A stretch of 64,000 bases of DNA, taken from Acidobacteriota bacterium. Its GTDB lineage: Bacteria > Acidobacteriota > Terriglobia > Acidiferrales > UBA7541. Position 1 is the stretch's first letter; each line of letters begins with the position of its first letter. A program made the position numbers and the translations under genes. The stretch spans positions 1 through 64,000 of the forward strand of contig JABCZJ010000002.1 of NCBI GenBank assembly GCA_013289715.1, read 5' to 3'. Positions 1-8,000 of the stretch are shown here, piece by piece. Below the pieces are notes generated by a model, which saw nothing but the letters and a program-made list of their open reading frames with translations, had not been told where the DNA came from and ran no database searches.

Positions 1-2
1 GC

Positions 3-167
3 GGTACGAGTCAGACATGCATCTGCGGAGCCACAGTGCGCAAGACGCTCTCCGACCGAGAACACGTCTGCACTGCGTGTGGTCTGCTTGCTCCGCGTGA
101 TGTAGTTAGTGCTCAAATTATTCTCCAGAGGGCTCGGATAAGTCCTTCAAACCGTAACGCAGCGTAA
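3..167 (+). CDS. tnpB: TnpB (IS200/IS605 OrfB) C-terminus, 5' end outside the window
   Basis: The reading frame is open from the window edge to TAA at 165-167 and encodes the last 54 residues of a TnpB-type RNA-guided nuclease of IS200/IS605 elements. The translation begins GTSQTCICGATV, then has CTACG, a split zinc ribbon (CxC ... CxxC), followed by PRDVVSAQIIL. The RD of that motif is where TnpB proteins carry the third RuvC catalytic Asp. The catalytic core and any TnpA lie to the left, out of view, so intactness cannot be judged. The frame is too short and lacks a start, so ordinary ORF calling misses it. Identification rests on the zinc-ribbon and RD motifs and is firm for the family; activity is unknown. 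Confidence 0.85.
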   Translation, partial: GTSQTCICGATVRKTLSDREHVCTACGLLAPRDVVSAQIILQRARISPSNRNAA

Positions 168-222
168 GTAATCGCAAGCGTGGTTTGAGAAGCCGTCTCG
201 TTTACGCGGCGGAGAAGTCACG
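100..222 (+). ncRNA. candidate omega-RNA / right-end zone of the TnpB element
   Basis: TnpB elements are known to make their guide-scaffold RNA from the 3' end of tnpB and the adjoining right end. Just after the stop codon lies a small hairpin, GAGA at 187-190 with TCTC at 196-199. It is followed by GGCGGAGAAGTCAC ending at 221, which I take as a possible element boundary. Both boundaries are inferred; no transcript data or second copy is available in the window. Confidence 0.35.
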
Positions 223-849
223 AACGCTCGCTTCCATCGGCAGCGCATAGCGTGCCCGCTGCGATTTATTTTCGGCTCAACCACTGCCCAGCTACGCAAG
301 ATAGCACATCTCGGAATGGGTAGCGGACGGCGTCGCGCGCCGACCACGACCGCGTTTGTAGCCGGCGACGGTCATTTGCGCCGGTATCCGACCACACCGG
401 CAGGGGGTATTGGATCTTTCGCGTCGCCGGTGAAAATCCCGGTCAACTGAATCTCGACCCTCACGATCAAACCAGAGACGGTGCCGGCGTGCAGCATCGG
501 TGGAGGCAGAAAACGCGTTGGTTCTTGAGTCAAGTTCCTCTGCTTTGGCCGTTCTTCAGTGTGGTGATCGTTGCGGCCGTTCTGTATTCGCTTTATCAAT
601 CGAGAGGGATGAACTGGCACCCTCGCCCAAGTACGCTTCGAGCAAGCTTGTGTAGCGCTTCCGCGAACCTCGTTTCTGGATACTTTCAGATTCGCTCGTC
701 GTCCATCCGCTGGCATCACATATTCGCCGACAGATGCGGGGTGCTCGCCGATACGTGGTATGGCGGGACCGATAGCCCACCATAGAATCGGTGTTGTAGC
801 GGCTATCTCGAAATACGGCAATGCCACTTACGAACGGAGGTTTGCGCAA
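222..849. other. gene-poor stretch between the TnpB element and the methyltransferase
   Basis: I find no recognisable protein here on either strand. The best frame runs 489-785 on the plus strand (98 codons, GTG start) and contains one hydrophobic stretch around VPLLWPFFSVVIVAAVLYSLY. It has no recognisable domain and its tail is low in coding character. The stretch may be decayed DNA behind the transposon end. SD-like GGAGG at 836-840 belongs to the next gene. Confidence 0.5.
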
Positions 850-1719
850 ATGAAACGAAATGCGGAGGCGGGCCGTTCGGCTTATGGAGCTGCTTCGATG
901 AAGGCAACGGAAGCATTCGTTCCAGCACCCCAACGACTCTTCGAAGACAAAATCGTCATGGACCTCCTTCCGTGGCCTGTTCAGTTCCTGCTTCGGAGAT
1001 CGGTGATTCGTGCGGTCTTTCTGTCATTGCTGGAAGCGAGCGCTCCAGGCATACGAGGTGCGATGCTTTGCCGGACGCGACGCATCGACGATGCTGTCCG
1101 GAACGCCATCCACCAAGGATTGCCGGCGTTCGTGATCCTTGGCGCGGGTCTGGATACTCGGCCCTATCGTTTCACAGAGTTTACCGACGTCAGCATCGTC
1201 GAGATCGATCTACCGTCGGTTCAAGAACACAAGAAAACATGCTTGCTACGAAAGTTCGGTGCCTTGCCCAGGCACGTTCGTTTCGTTCCTGGCGACCTGA
1301 ACAAAGAGCAACTGGACACAACCCTTGAAAGTTGTGGATTGAATCCATCCGAACCTGCAATTTTCCTTTGGGAAGGCGTTTCGCAATACTTGCGGCCCAA
1401 CGCCGTGGACTCCGTTCTATGCGCCATCGCAAAGCGCCCCAAGGGGACGGTTCTGGTGTTCACCTACGTGCTGCAAGAAGTGATTACCGGGCTTTATCGA
1501 TCTGACCGAAGCGAAGCTTTTCGGAAAAGCGCAAGCCGTCAGCCTGAGCCATGGTATTTCGGCGTAGATCCCCGCCGCTTGAGAGCTTTCCTCACTGCGC
1601 GCGGCCTGAGCTTACGGCATGATTTCGGCGCCGAGGAGCACCAAACGGATTACCTTCGGCCCGTTGAGCGCAAACTGGAAGTCTCCGAAATTGAACGTGT
1701 GGCGATAGCGATCGTGTGA
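850..1719 (+). CDS. class I SAM-dependent methyltransferase, LCMT/TIGR00027-like
   Basis: Predicted S-adenosylmethionine-dependent methyltransferase of 289 residues. The SAM-binding loop is visible as FVILGAGLDTRPYRF, typical of the leucine carboxyl methyltransferase/Omt-like family common in actinobacteria and acidobacteria. An acidic end of the second strand (SIVEIDLPSV) and a later IFLWEGVSQYL motif also fit that family. The ATG at 850 is chosen because GGAGG sits at 836-840, nine bases upstream; an in-frame ATG at 760 lacks such a site. The gene stands alone between a transposon remnant and sdhC. The substrate cannot be read from the sequence; small-molecule O-methylation is typical of relatives. 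Confidence 0.8.
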   Translation: MKRNAEAGRSAYGAASMKATEAFVPAPQRLFEDKIVMDLLPWPVQFLLRRSVIRAVFLSLLEASAPGIRGAMLCRTRRIDDAVRNAIHQGLPAFVILGAGLDTRPYRFTEFTDVSIVEIDLPSVQEHKKTCLLRKFGALPRHVRFVPGDLNKEQLDTTLESCGLNPSEPAIFLWEGVSQYLRPNAVDSVLCAIAKRPKGTVLVFTYVLQEVITGLYRSDRSEAFRKSASRQPEPWYFGVDPRRLRAFLTARGLSLRHDFGAEEHQTDYLRPVERKLEVSEIERVAIAIV

Positions 1720-1879
1720 TGGTTTTGTCTGCATGGACACCCGCGGGCGAATTGAGGCCGAGCGACGGGCCAAGCGGGCTTTGTTTCGGGTCAAGTCCGG
1801 TTGTGGGAAGTTCCCGCGTGCGATTTTCCAGTGCTTCGCGCAAGCAAAGAATTGAGCTACTGGCGCTGCTTTGAGCTTC

Positions 1880-1908
1880 TTGCAAACTCTTGCGGGCGCA
1901 ACTATACT
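1880..1908 (+). promoter_or_regulatory. sigma70-like promoter of sdhCAB
   Basis: TTGCAA (1880-1885) and TATACT (1903-1908) are separated by exactly 17 bases. Transcription would start near 1915, leaving a leader of about 35 bases before the sdhC start. Confidence 0.6.
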
Positions 1909-1949
1909 GAAACTTCTGCGGGTTATGGTTCAACGCGCTTGGAGTGTGC

Positions 1950-2600
1950 ATGTCGGTTGCTGCGGCTGATTCTAAGACCAGTTATCTCCTCGACAAACTG
2001 CAGTCCCTCAGTGGCGTAGTACCAATTGGAGCTTTTCTGGCCGAGCATTTCTGGTCGAACAGCTACGCGCTCGTGAGCGTCGGTAAATACAACGACGTTT
2101 CGCGCGAATTGCAGCAGATTCCCTGGCGAATCATGATCGAAACCTGCGTGCTTTTCATTCCCATACTGTTTCACGGACTTTACGGTTGTTACATCTGGTG
2201 GACGGGGAAGTCGAATGCGATCGGGCATCCCTGGATGGCGAACTGGCTGTACGTGCTGCAGCGCTGGACCGGCATCATCGCTTTCGTTTTCATTGGATGG
2301 CATTTGTACACCGAACGGTTTATGGGGCACGGCGTCACTTCCTACGCTGACGTGCAGCGCAACCTGATGAATCCCTGGTACCTCACTTTTTATATCGTCG
2401 GAATTACCTGCGCTTCGTTCCATTTGGGCAACGGGCTGTGGAATTTCGCCTGTAAGTGGGGAATTGCGGTCAGCGTTTCGGCGCAGCGCGCGGCAGGCTG
2501 GTTCGGCGCCGCCGTTGCGGTGGCATTTACGTTTATTGGCGTGGCGATCGTTATTGCGCTGCATTATGGGGCGTTCCCGCTGGGGGGCTACGTCCAATGA
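1950..2600 (+). CDS. sdhC: succinate dehydrogenase cytochrome b558 subunit
   Basis: Membrane anchor of complex II that binds heme b and passes electrons from the SdhB iron-sulfur clusters to quinone. It is a B. subtilis-type, about 216-residue single anchor with hydrophobic segments around ETCVLFIPILFHGLYG, TGIIAFVFIGWHLYTE, TFYIVGITCASFHLGNG and a C-terminal AVAVAFTFIGVAIVIALH. His residues in the FHG, GWHL, FHLGN and LHYG contexts are candidate heme ligands. The ATG at 1950 follows GGAG at 1941-1944; a GTG at 1944 is also in frame. The stop overlaps the sdhA start (ATGA), so the two are translationally coupled. A single anchor subunit, with no SdhD, is normal for this class. Confidence 0.92.
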   Translation: MSVAAADSKTSYLLDKLQSLSGVVPIGAFLAEHFWSNSYALVSVGKYNDVSRELQQIPWRIMIETCVLFIPILFHGLYGCYIWWTGKSNAIGHPWMANWLYVLQRWTGIIAFVFIGWHLYTERFMGHGVTSYADVQRNLMNPWYLTFYIVGITCASFHLGNGLWNFACKWGIAVSVSAQRAAGWFGAAVAVAFTFIGVAIVIALHYGAFPLGGYVQ

Positions 2601-4384
2601 GGCAGCCGAAAATTATTATCGTGGGCGGTGGGCTGGCCGGTTTGATGGCCGCGATACGCGTCGCCGAAGCCGGAGTAACGGCTGACCTGTTTTCAATTGT
2701 GCCGGTGAAGCGTTCGCATTCGGTGTGTGCGCAGGGCGGGATCAACGCGGCGAAGAATTTGAAGGGCGAGGGCGATTCCACCTGGAAGCATTTCGACGAC
2801 ACGATTTACGGCGGCGATTTTCTGGCGAATCAGCCGCTGGTAAAGGGCATGTGCGAGGCCGCGCCCGCGATTATCGACCTGCTGGATCGCATGGGGGTGA
2901 TGTTCAATCGCACGCCGGAAGGCTTGCTGGATTTTCGGCGCTTTGGCGGCACTTTGTATCACCGCACGGCATTTGCGGGCGCTACTACGGGGCAACAATT
3001 GTTGTACGCGCTGGATGAACAAGTCCGCCGCTTCGAAGCCGAAGACAAGGTGAAGAAATTCGAAGGCTGGACGTTTCTTTCCGCGGTCCTGGATCACACG
3101 GGGGTGTGCCGCGGCATCTGCGCCATGGATTTGAAAACCATGGAGATCAAGACGTTCGCGTGCGACGCCGCGATTTTCTGCACGGGCGGAATCGGAGCGG
3201 TCTTTGGGCGCTCGACAAATTCTGTGGTGTGCACTGGTTCCGCGCAATCGGCTTTGTTCCAGCAGGGCGCGTACTACGCGAACGGTGAATTCATTCAGGT
3301 GCATCCCACTGCAATTCCCGGCGAAGACAAGTTGCGTTTGATGAGCGAATCGGCGCGCGGTGAAGGGGGGCGCGTATGGGTGCCCAAGACGCCGCAGGAC
3401 CCGCGTCCTGCGAGACAAATTCCAGAAACCGAACGATTTTATTTTCTTGAGGAGTGGTATCCGAAGTACGGAAACCTGGTGCCGCGCGACGTCGCTACGC
3501 GCGCGATTCACAAGGTTGTGTACGAAATGAAAATGGGCCTGGCGGGAGACCCGGCGGTTTATCTGGACGTGACGCATATTCCGCGCGAAGTGCTCGAACG
3601 CAAGCTCGAAGGTATTTTGGAAATTTACGAGAAATTCGTGGGCGTGGACCCGCATGTGGAGCCGATGAAAGTTTTTCCGGCGATGCATTACACCATGGGC
3701 GGCTTGTGGGTGGACAACGAAAACCAGGCTACCAACATTCCGGGGGTTTACGCGGCGGGCGAATGCGAATATCAGTATCACGGAGCGAACCGGCTGGGCG
3801 CGAATTCGCTGGTTTCGTGCATTTACGGCGGCGGAATCGCGGGAGCTGCGGCGGTGCGTTACGCGCGCAGCCTGGAATCGGGTTGCGAGAACACTTCGCC
3901 TGCGGTGTATGAACGCGAACGCGTGCGCCAGCAGGATATTTCGGACGCTTTGCTGAACCAGCACACGGGCACGGAAAATCCGCTGACGATCTGGCGCGAG
4001 ATGGGCGACATCATGACGGAAAACGTCACGGTGATCCGTTACAACGCCGCGTTGCAGAAGACTTTGCTGAAGCTGGACGAACTGAGCGAGCGCTTCAAGC
4101 GCATTAATTTGCAGGACCGCACGCAGTGGTCGAATCAAACGCTGAATTTCGTGCGCGAACTGGGCAATATGCTGGTGCTGGCGAAAGTGATCACGCTGGG
4201 TGCGCTCGCGCGTAACGAAACGCGCGGCGCGCATTACAAGCCGGAGTTCCCGGATCGCGACGACAAGAATTGGCTGAAGACGACCAAGGCTAGCTGGAAC
4301 GCGGGAAAAATTCAATTGGAATATGAAGCGGTGGATACGTCGCTGCTCCCGTTGCGCGAGAGGAAATACACCGCGGCGAAGTGA
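2597..4384 (+). CDS. sdhA: succinate dehydrogenase / fumarate reductase flavoprotein subunit
   Basis: Catalytic flavoprotein of complex II, oxidising succinate to fumarate with covalently bound FAD; 595 residues. The N-terminal dinucleotide-binding loop GGGLAG is at residues 10-15. SHSVCAQGGINAA contains the His expected to carry FAD. The active-site region HPTAIPGED and SARGEGGRVW follows, then the capping-domain motif GANRLGANSL near the C-terminal third. The ATG at 2597 overlaps the sdhC stop, which settles the start although the frame is open further upstream. It lies second in sdhCAB. The sequence is most like the B. subtilis-type enzymes that pair with a single cytochrome b558 subunit. 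No damage is seen. Confidence 0.95.
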   Translation: MRQPKIIIVGGGLAGLMAAIRVAEAGVTADLFSIVPVKRSHSVCAQGGINAAKNLKGEGDSTWKHFDDTIYGGDFLANQPLVKGMCEAAPAIIDLLDRMGVMFNRTPEGLLDFRRFGGTLYHRTAFAGATTGQQLLYALDEQVRRFEAEDKVKKFEGWTFLSAVLDHTGVCRGICAMDLKTMEIKTFACDAAIFCTGGIGAVFGRSTNSVVCTGSAQSALFQQGAYYANGEFIQVHPTAIPGEDKLRLMSESARGEGGRVWVPKTPQDPRPARQIPETERFYFLEEWYPKYGNLVPRDVATRAIHKVVYEMKMGLAGDPAVYLDVTHIPREVLERKLEGILEIYEKFVGVDPHVEPMKVFPAMHYTMGGLWVDNENQATNIPGVYAAGECEYQYHGANRLGANSLVSCIYGGGIAGAAAVRYARSLESGCENTSPAVYERERVRQQDISDALLNQHTGTENPLTIWREMGDIMTENVTVIRYNAALQKTLLKLDELSERFKRINLQDRTQWSNQTLNFVRELGNMLVLAKVITLGALARNETRGAHYKPEFPDRDDKNWLKTTKASWNAGKIQLEYEAVDTSLLPLRERKYTAAK

Positions 4385-4435
4385 CGCGCGGAATGCTGGG
4401 CGAAGTGGCGGGCGGAAGAAGTGAGGTGAGGAATC

Positions 4436-5188
4436 GTGGCCGATAAAACTTTCATCGTGAAAATCAAGCGCCAGCAGCGCTCGGATGAAGCCGTGCGTTG
4501 GGAGGAGTACGAACTGCGCTACCGGCCGCACATGAACGTGATCATCTGCCTGCGCGACATCGCCGAAAAACCTTTCACGCGAAGCGGAAGTGAATCCACT
4601 CCGGTAAGCTACGAAGCGAATTGCCTGGAAGAAATTTGCGGGGCTTGCGCCATGATTGTGAACGGCAAGCCGCGGCAGGCTTGCACGGCGCTGGTGGACG
4701 ATCTGGAAAAGCCGATTCGCCTGGAGCCGCTCACGAAATTCCCTTTGATCCGCGACCTGCAGGTGGATCGCAGCTCCATGTTCGAGAATTTGAAACGTAC
4801 CAAGTGCTGGATTCCGATTGACGGCACGTATGATCTCGGTCCCGGACCGCGCATGTCGCCGGAGACGCAGGAAGTGGGCTACGCGCTTTCGCAGTGCATC
4901 ACTTGCGGAAATTGCCTGGAGATTTGTCCGAAGGTAAATGAGAATTCGCATTTCGTGGGCGCGGCGATTGTGAGCCAGGTTCGTCTGTTCAATATGCATC
5001 CCACGGGCAAGATGCATGCGGGCCCGCGTTTGGAAGCGTTGATGGGTCCGGGAGGCATCGAGGACTGCGACAACGCGCAGAACTGCGTGAAAGTTTGCCC
5101 GAAGGGCATTCCGCTGACGGAGTCCTTGGCGGCTGTGAACGGTCAGGTGCTGGTGCATGCGGTGAAGAGCTTCTTCCGAGGCTCGTGA
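4436..5188 (+). CDS. sdhB: succinate dehydrogenase iron-sulfur subunit
   Basis: Electron-transfer subunit of complex II, 250 residues. An N-terminal plant-type ferredoxin domain carries the [2Fe-2S] ligands C63, C68, C71 and C83. The C-terminal domain has CITCGNCLEIC (C154, C157, C160, C164) and a second set C211, C217 and C221 for the [4Fe-4S] and [3Fe-4S] clusters. Translation starts at GTG 4436, preceded by a GAGG-rich tract (GAGGTGAGG). It follows sdhA by 51 bases, so it belongs to the sdhCAB operon. All expected cluster ligands are present. Confidence 0.95.
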   Translation: MADKTFIVKIKRQQRSDEAVRWEEYELRYRPHMNVIICLRDIAEKPFTRSGSESTPVSYEANCLEEICGACAMIVNGKPRQACTALVDDLEKPIRLEPLTKFPLIRDLQVDRSSMFENLKRTKCWIPIDGTYDLGPGPRMSPETQEVGYALSQCITCGNCLEICPKVNENSHFVGAAIVSQVRLFNMHPTGKMHAGPRLEALMGPGGIEDCDNAQNCVKVCPKGIPLTESLAAVNGQVLVHAVKSFFRGS

Positions 5189-5261
5189 GCCACGCGCATT
5201 CTTTCTGTATTAACGTCGCGGGTTGTAGAATCCCAGAGCATGTATGACAGTTGGGGGATGA

Positions 5262-6476
5262 ATGGGCTGTAGAGGTTTGCTTGCAATTTGCTGTGCGCTG
5301 GGAGGCATTTTGTCGCTGGTGGCCGTGACTACTGAATCGCAATCAAATATTTCGCCGCAGGCGCGGGAGCAGCATTTCCAGTCCATCGTGGTGGATACGC
5401 ACGACGATACGACGCAGCGCTTGCTGGATCCGAAATTCGATTTCGGCGCACGCCATTCCGACGGCAGCGTGGACATACCGCGCATGCGCGAGGGCGGGCT
5501 GAGCGCGATATTTTTTTCGATCTGGATTCCCGGAGCTGTTACCGGGCCCGCGGCGGTGCAGCGAGCACTCGATCAGATTAACGCGGTGCGCGAAACCGTG
5601 GCGCGGCATCCGAACGACCTGGTTCTGTGCGCGACCGCTGAAGAAATTCGCCGCGCCAAGGCCGGGCGCAAAATTGCGGTGCTGATGGGCGTCGAGGGCG
5701 GGCACATGATCAACAACTCGCTCGCGAACCTGGACAAGTTCTTCGCGCTCGGCGTGCGTTATATGACGCTGACGCACACGGTGAATACGGATTGGGCGGA
5801 CGCTTCGACGGATCAGGCCGCGCACAACGGGTTGACCGATTTCGGCAGGCAAGTAGTGCGCGAAATGAATCGCCTGGGCATGATGGTGGACATTTCACAC
5901 GTGGCGGACAAAACTTTTTACGACGTATTGGCTGTGAGCAAAGCGCCTGTGATCGCATCGCATTCTTCTTGCCGCGCGCTGTGCAACGCGCCGCGCAATA
6001 TGACGGACGACATGATCAAGGCGCTGGCGGCGAAGGGCGGCGTGATTCAGATCAATTACCATGTCGGCTTCCTGAGCCAGCAATTTCAGGATGCGCAGAA
6101 GGCTCATCCCGAGCTGGGCAAGGAAATCGAAGCGGAAGCGAAGAAGCGCTGCGGCGAAAATGAAGCGTGCTTGCTGATCGAAGCGGATAAAGTCACGCGG
6201 GAGATGGTGGCGCAGGGAAAGCTGCCGCGTGTGGACTGGACCGAGATCGTCAAGCACATTGACCACGCTGTGAAATTGGTGGGCGCGGACCACGTAGGCC
6301 TGGGCTCGGATTTCGACGGCGCGGATATGCCGTACGGGATGGAAGACGCTTCGGACATTCCGCGGATCACCGACGCTCTGCTGGCGAAGGGTTATTCTCC
6401 CGCTGACGTGCGGAAGATTCTGGGTGGCAATACGCTGCGTTTGATGCAGGATGTGGAAGCAGCGACCCAAGACTAA
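5262..6476 (+). CDS. secreted membrane dipeptidase (renal dipeptidase family, M19)
   Basis: Zinc-dependent dipeptidase of the amidohydrolase fold, 404 residues, likely exported. The first 25 residues (MGCRGLLAICCALGGILSLV) resemble a signal peptide with a hydrophobic core. Metal-site motifs of the M19 family are visible: VVDTHDD early, the Glu in GVEGGH, then DISHVADKTF, ASHSSCRAL and GLGSDFDGAD near the C-terminus. The family cleaves dipeptides, including some with D-residues. The ATG at 5262 follows a GGGGG tract a few bases upstream. It lies on the same strand as sdhCAB, 73 bases after sdhB, and ends within a few bases of the next open frame. Physiological substrate is unknown. Confidence 0.9.
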   Translation: MGCRGLLAICCALGGILSLVAVTTESQSNISPQAREQHFQSIVVDTHDDTTQRLLDPKFDFGARHSDGSVDIPRMREGGLSAIFFSIWIPGAVTGPAAVQRALDQINAVRETVARHPNDLVLCATAEEIRRAKAGRKIAVLMGVEGGHMINNSLANLDKFFALGVRYMTLTHTVNTDWADASTDQAAHNGLTDFGRQVVREMNRLGMMVDISHVADKTFYDVLAVSKAPVIASHSSCRALCNAPRNMTDDMIKALAAKGGVIQINYHVGFLSQQFQDAQKAHPELGKEIEAEAKKRCGENEACLLIEADKVTREMVAQGKLPRVDWTEIVKHIDHAVKLVGADHVGLGSDFDGADMPYGMEDASDIPRITDALLAKGYSPADVRKILGGNTLRLMQDVEAATQD

Positions 6477-6502
6477 TGCCAATAATAATTAGGAGGAAAA
6501 TC

Positions 6503-7282
6503 GTGAAACGCTTGGTACCTTGTGTCTTGATCGCGATGCTTGTCGCTGTGGTTCCGGCGTGGACGCCGGCGCAAAACCAATCTCAATCGACCGCGCCTGC
6601 GGCCAAACCGGCTACTGCGGCGCATCCGCATTCGACAGCGCCTCATACGGACCCGGCCTTGCTGCATCCCGCGACGCTGACCGCAAAGGCGCCCGATGTG
6701 TACGAAGTGACGTTCAAGACCACGGCGGGGGATTTCGTTGTGACCGTGACGCGCGCTTGGGCGCCGCTGGGCGCGGATCGTTTCTACAATCTGGTGAAGC
6801 ATGGATTTTTCACGGATGCGGCTTTCTTCCGCGTGGTGCCTGGATTCATCGTGCAATTCGGATTGAACGCGAATCCAGCGGTGAATAAAGTTTGGGACAA
6901 GGCTTCGATCAAGGATGACCCCGTCGCGCAAAGCAACCACACCGGCTACTTGACGTTTGCAACTGCCGGACCGAGCACGCGTACCACACAGTTGTTCATC
7001 AACCTCGGAGAGAATGGCTCGTTGGACGGGCAGGGATTTGCGGCGTTTGGCCAAGTGACGACCGGGATGGACGTGGTGCAGAAAATTTACAGTGGATACG
7101 GAGAATCTCCGGATCAGGCGCAGATCACGTCGCAGGGGAAGGCGTATCTCGACAAAAGTTTCCCGAAACTAGACCACATCATTTCTGCGACAGTGACTTC
7201 GCCCGCGCCGGCAGTGCACACGACGCCGGCACACAAGGCCGCACCGGCGGCGTCGAAGCCGGCGCCCGCGCAGCAGCAGTAG
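6503..7282 (+). CDS. exported cyclophilin-type peptidyl-prolyl isomerase
   Basis: Peptidyl-prolyl cis-trans isomerase of the cyclophilin family, 259 residues, predicted periplasmic. Start GTG at 6503 is chosen because a perfect AGGAGG (6491-6496) lies six bases upstream; an ATG at 6476 is in frame but has no such site. A signal peptide (VKRLVPCVLIAMLVAVVPAW) is followed by an Ala/Pro/His linker. The cyclophilin barrel then runs from VTFKTTAGDF through ADRFYNLV, FFRVVPGFIVQFG, TTQLFINLGEN and FAAFGQV. The tail is Ala/Pro-rich. The next gene is a close paralogue without signal peptide, indicating a tandem duplication. Confidence 0.9.
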   Translation: MKRLVPCVLIAMLVAVVPAWTPAQNQSQSTAPAAKPATAAHPHSTAPHTDPALLHPATLTAKAPDVYEVTFKTTAGDFVVTVTRAWAPLGADRFYNLVKHGFFTDAAFFRVVPGFIVQFGLNANPAVNKVWDKASIKDDPVAQSNHTGYLTFATAGPSTRTTQLFINLGENGSLDGQGFAAFGQVTTGMDVVQKIYSGYGESPDQAQITSQGKAYLDKSFPKLDHIISATVTSPAPAVHTTPAHKAAPAASKPAPAQQQ

Positions 7283-7342
7283 ATGGCGGGCTGAAGAGAC
7301 GCTGCTAAGAAAAGCTCGTTTCAATTTTGCTAGAAATCGTGC

Positions 7343-7362
7343 AACCCGTGCAGGCACGGGTT
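7343..7362 (+). promoter_or_regulatory. 8-bp stem-loop in the leader of the second cyclophilin gene
   Basis: AACCCGTG (7343-7350) and CACGGGTT (7355-7362) pair around a CAGG loop, ending 17 bases before the start codon and just before the SD-like GGGAGA. No T-run follows, so it is not a classic terminator. It could shape translation of the next gene or be a dispersed repeat. Confidence 0.35.
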
Positions 7363-7379
7363 CCCTGGGAGAATGACTG

Positions 7380-7940
7380 ATGACCACGAAGGCCTCGTTG
7401 CTGGATGCTGGCAATCTGAAAGACACTGCGCCGGAAAAATTTGACGTGACGTTCAAGACCACCGCCGGAGATTTCGTTGTGCAGGTGACGCGTGCCTGGG
7501 CGCCGCTGGGCGCGGATCGCTTCTACAATCTGGTGAATCACGGCTTTTACGATGATGCGGCTTTTTTTCGCGTGATTCCCGGATTCGTCGTGCAATTCGG
7601 GCTGAGCCCCGACCCGGCCGTAAATAATGTGTGGCGCAAATCGAATTTCAAGGACGATCCGGTCACGCAGAGCAACAAGCCCGGTTACATTACTTTCGCC
7701 ACCGCCGGGAAGGATACGCGCACGACACAGCTTTTCATCAACACGGGGAACAACGCGCAGCTCGATAAAATGGGCTTCGCGCCGTTCGGGCAGGTGATCT
7801 CCGGGATGGACGTGGTGAAGAAGATTCACAGCGGCTACGGCGAAGCGCCAGATCAGGGTTCCATCACCGCGCTGGGCAAGCCATATCTGGACAAAAACTT
7901 TCCTAAGCTCGATCGTATCCATTCCGCGACGATCGCTTAG
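7380..7940 (+). CDS. cytoplasmic cyclophilin-type peptidyl-prolyl isomerase
   Basis: Second cyclophilin, 186 residues, lacking a signal peptide and therefore probably cytoplasmic. It shares long identical stretches with the preceding gene, such as VTFKTTAGDFVV, RAWAPLGADRFYNLV and VVPGF/VIPGF variants, and then FFRVIPGFVVQFG and TTQLFINTGNN. The Ala/Pro-rich ends of the upstream paralogue are missing. ATG at 7380 follows GGGAGA. The pair gives one isomerase on each side of the membrane (inference from signal peptide presence and absence). Confidence 0.88.
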   Translation: MTTKASLLDAGNLKDTAPEKFDVTFKTTAGDFVVQVTRAWAPLGADRFYNLVNHGFYDDAAFFRVIPGFVVQFGLSPDPAVNNVWRKSNFKDDPVTQSNKPGYITFATAGKDTRTTQLFINTGNNAQLDKMGFAPFGQVISGMDVVKKIHSGYGEAPDQGSITALGKPYLDKNFPKLDRIHSATIA

Positions 7941-8000
7941 GATGTCGCTGCGTAAGCTGGCGAACGGCGGTGCGCACACCGCTTGTCGCCACAACTGACG

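Noticed and set aside
489..785. 98-codon plus-strand frame with a hydrophobic stretch
   Set aside because: No SD, no domain and weak coding character in a gene-poor stretch.
2693..5158. 821-codon open frame on the minus strand across sdhA and sdhB
   Set aside because: It is the antisense shadow of sdhA-sdhB with Arg/His-rich, domain-free translation, a known effect of high GC3 codon use.
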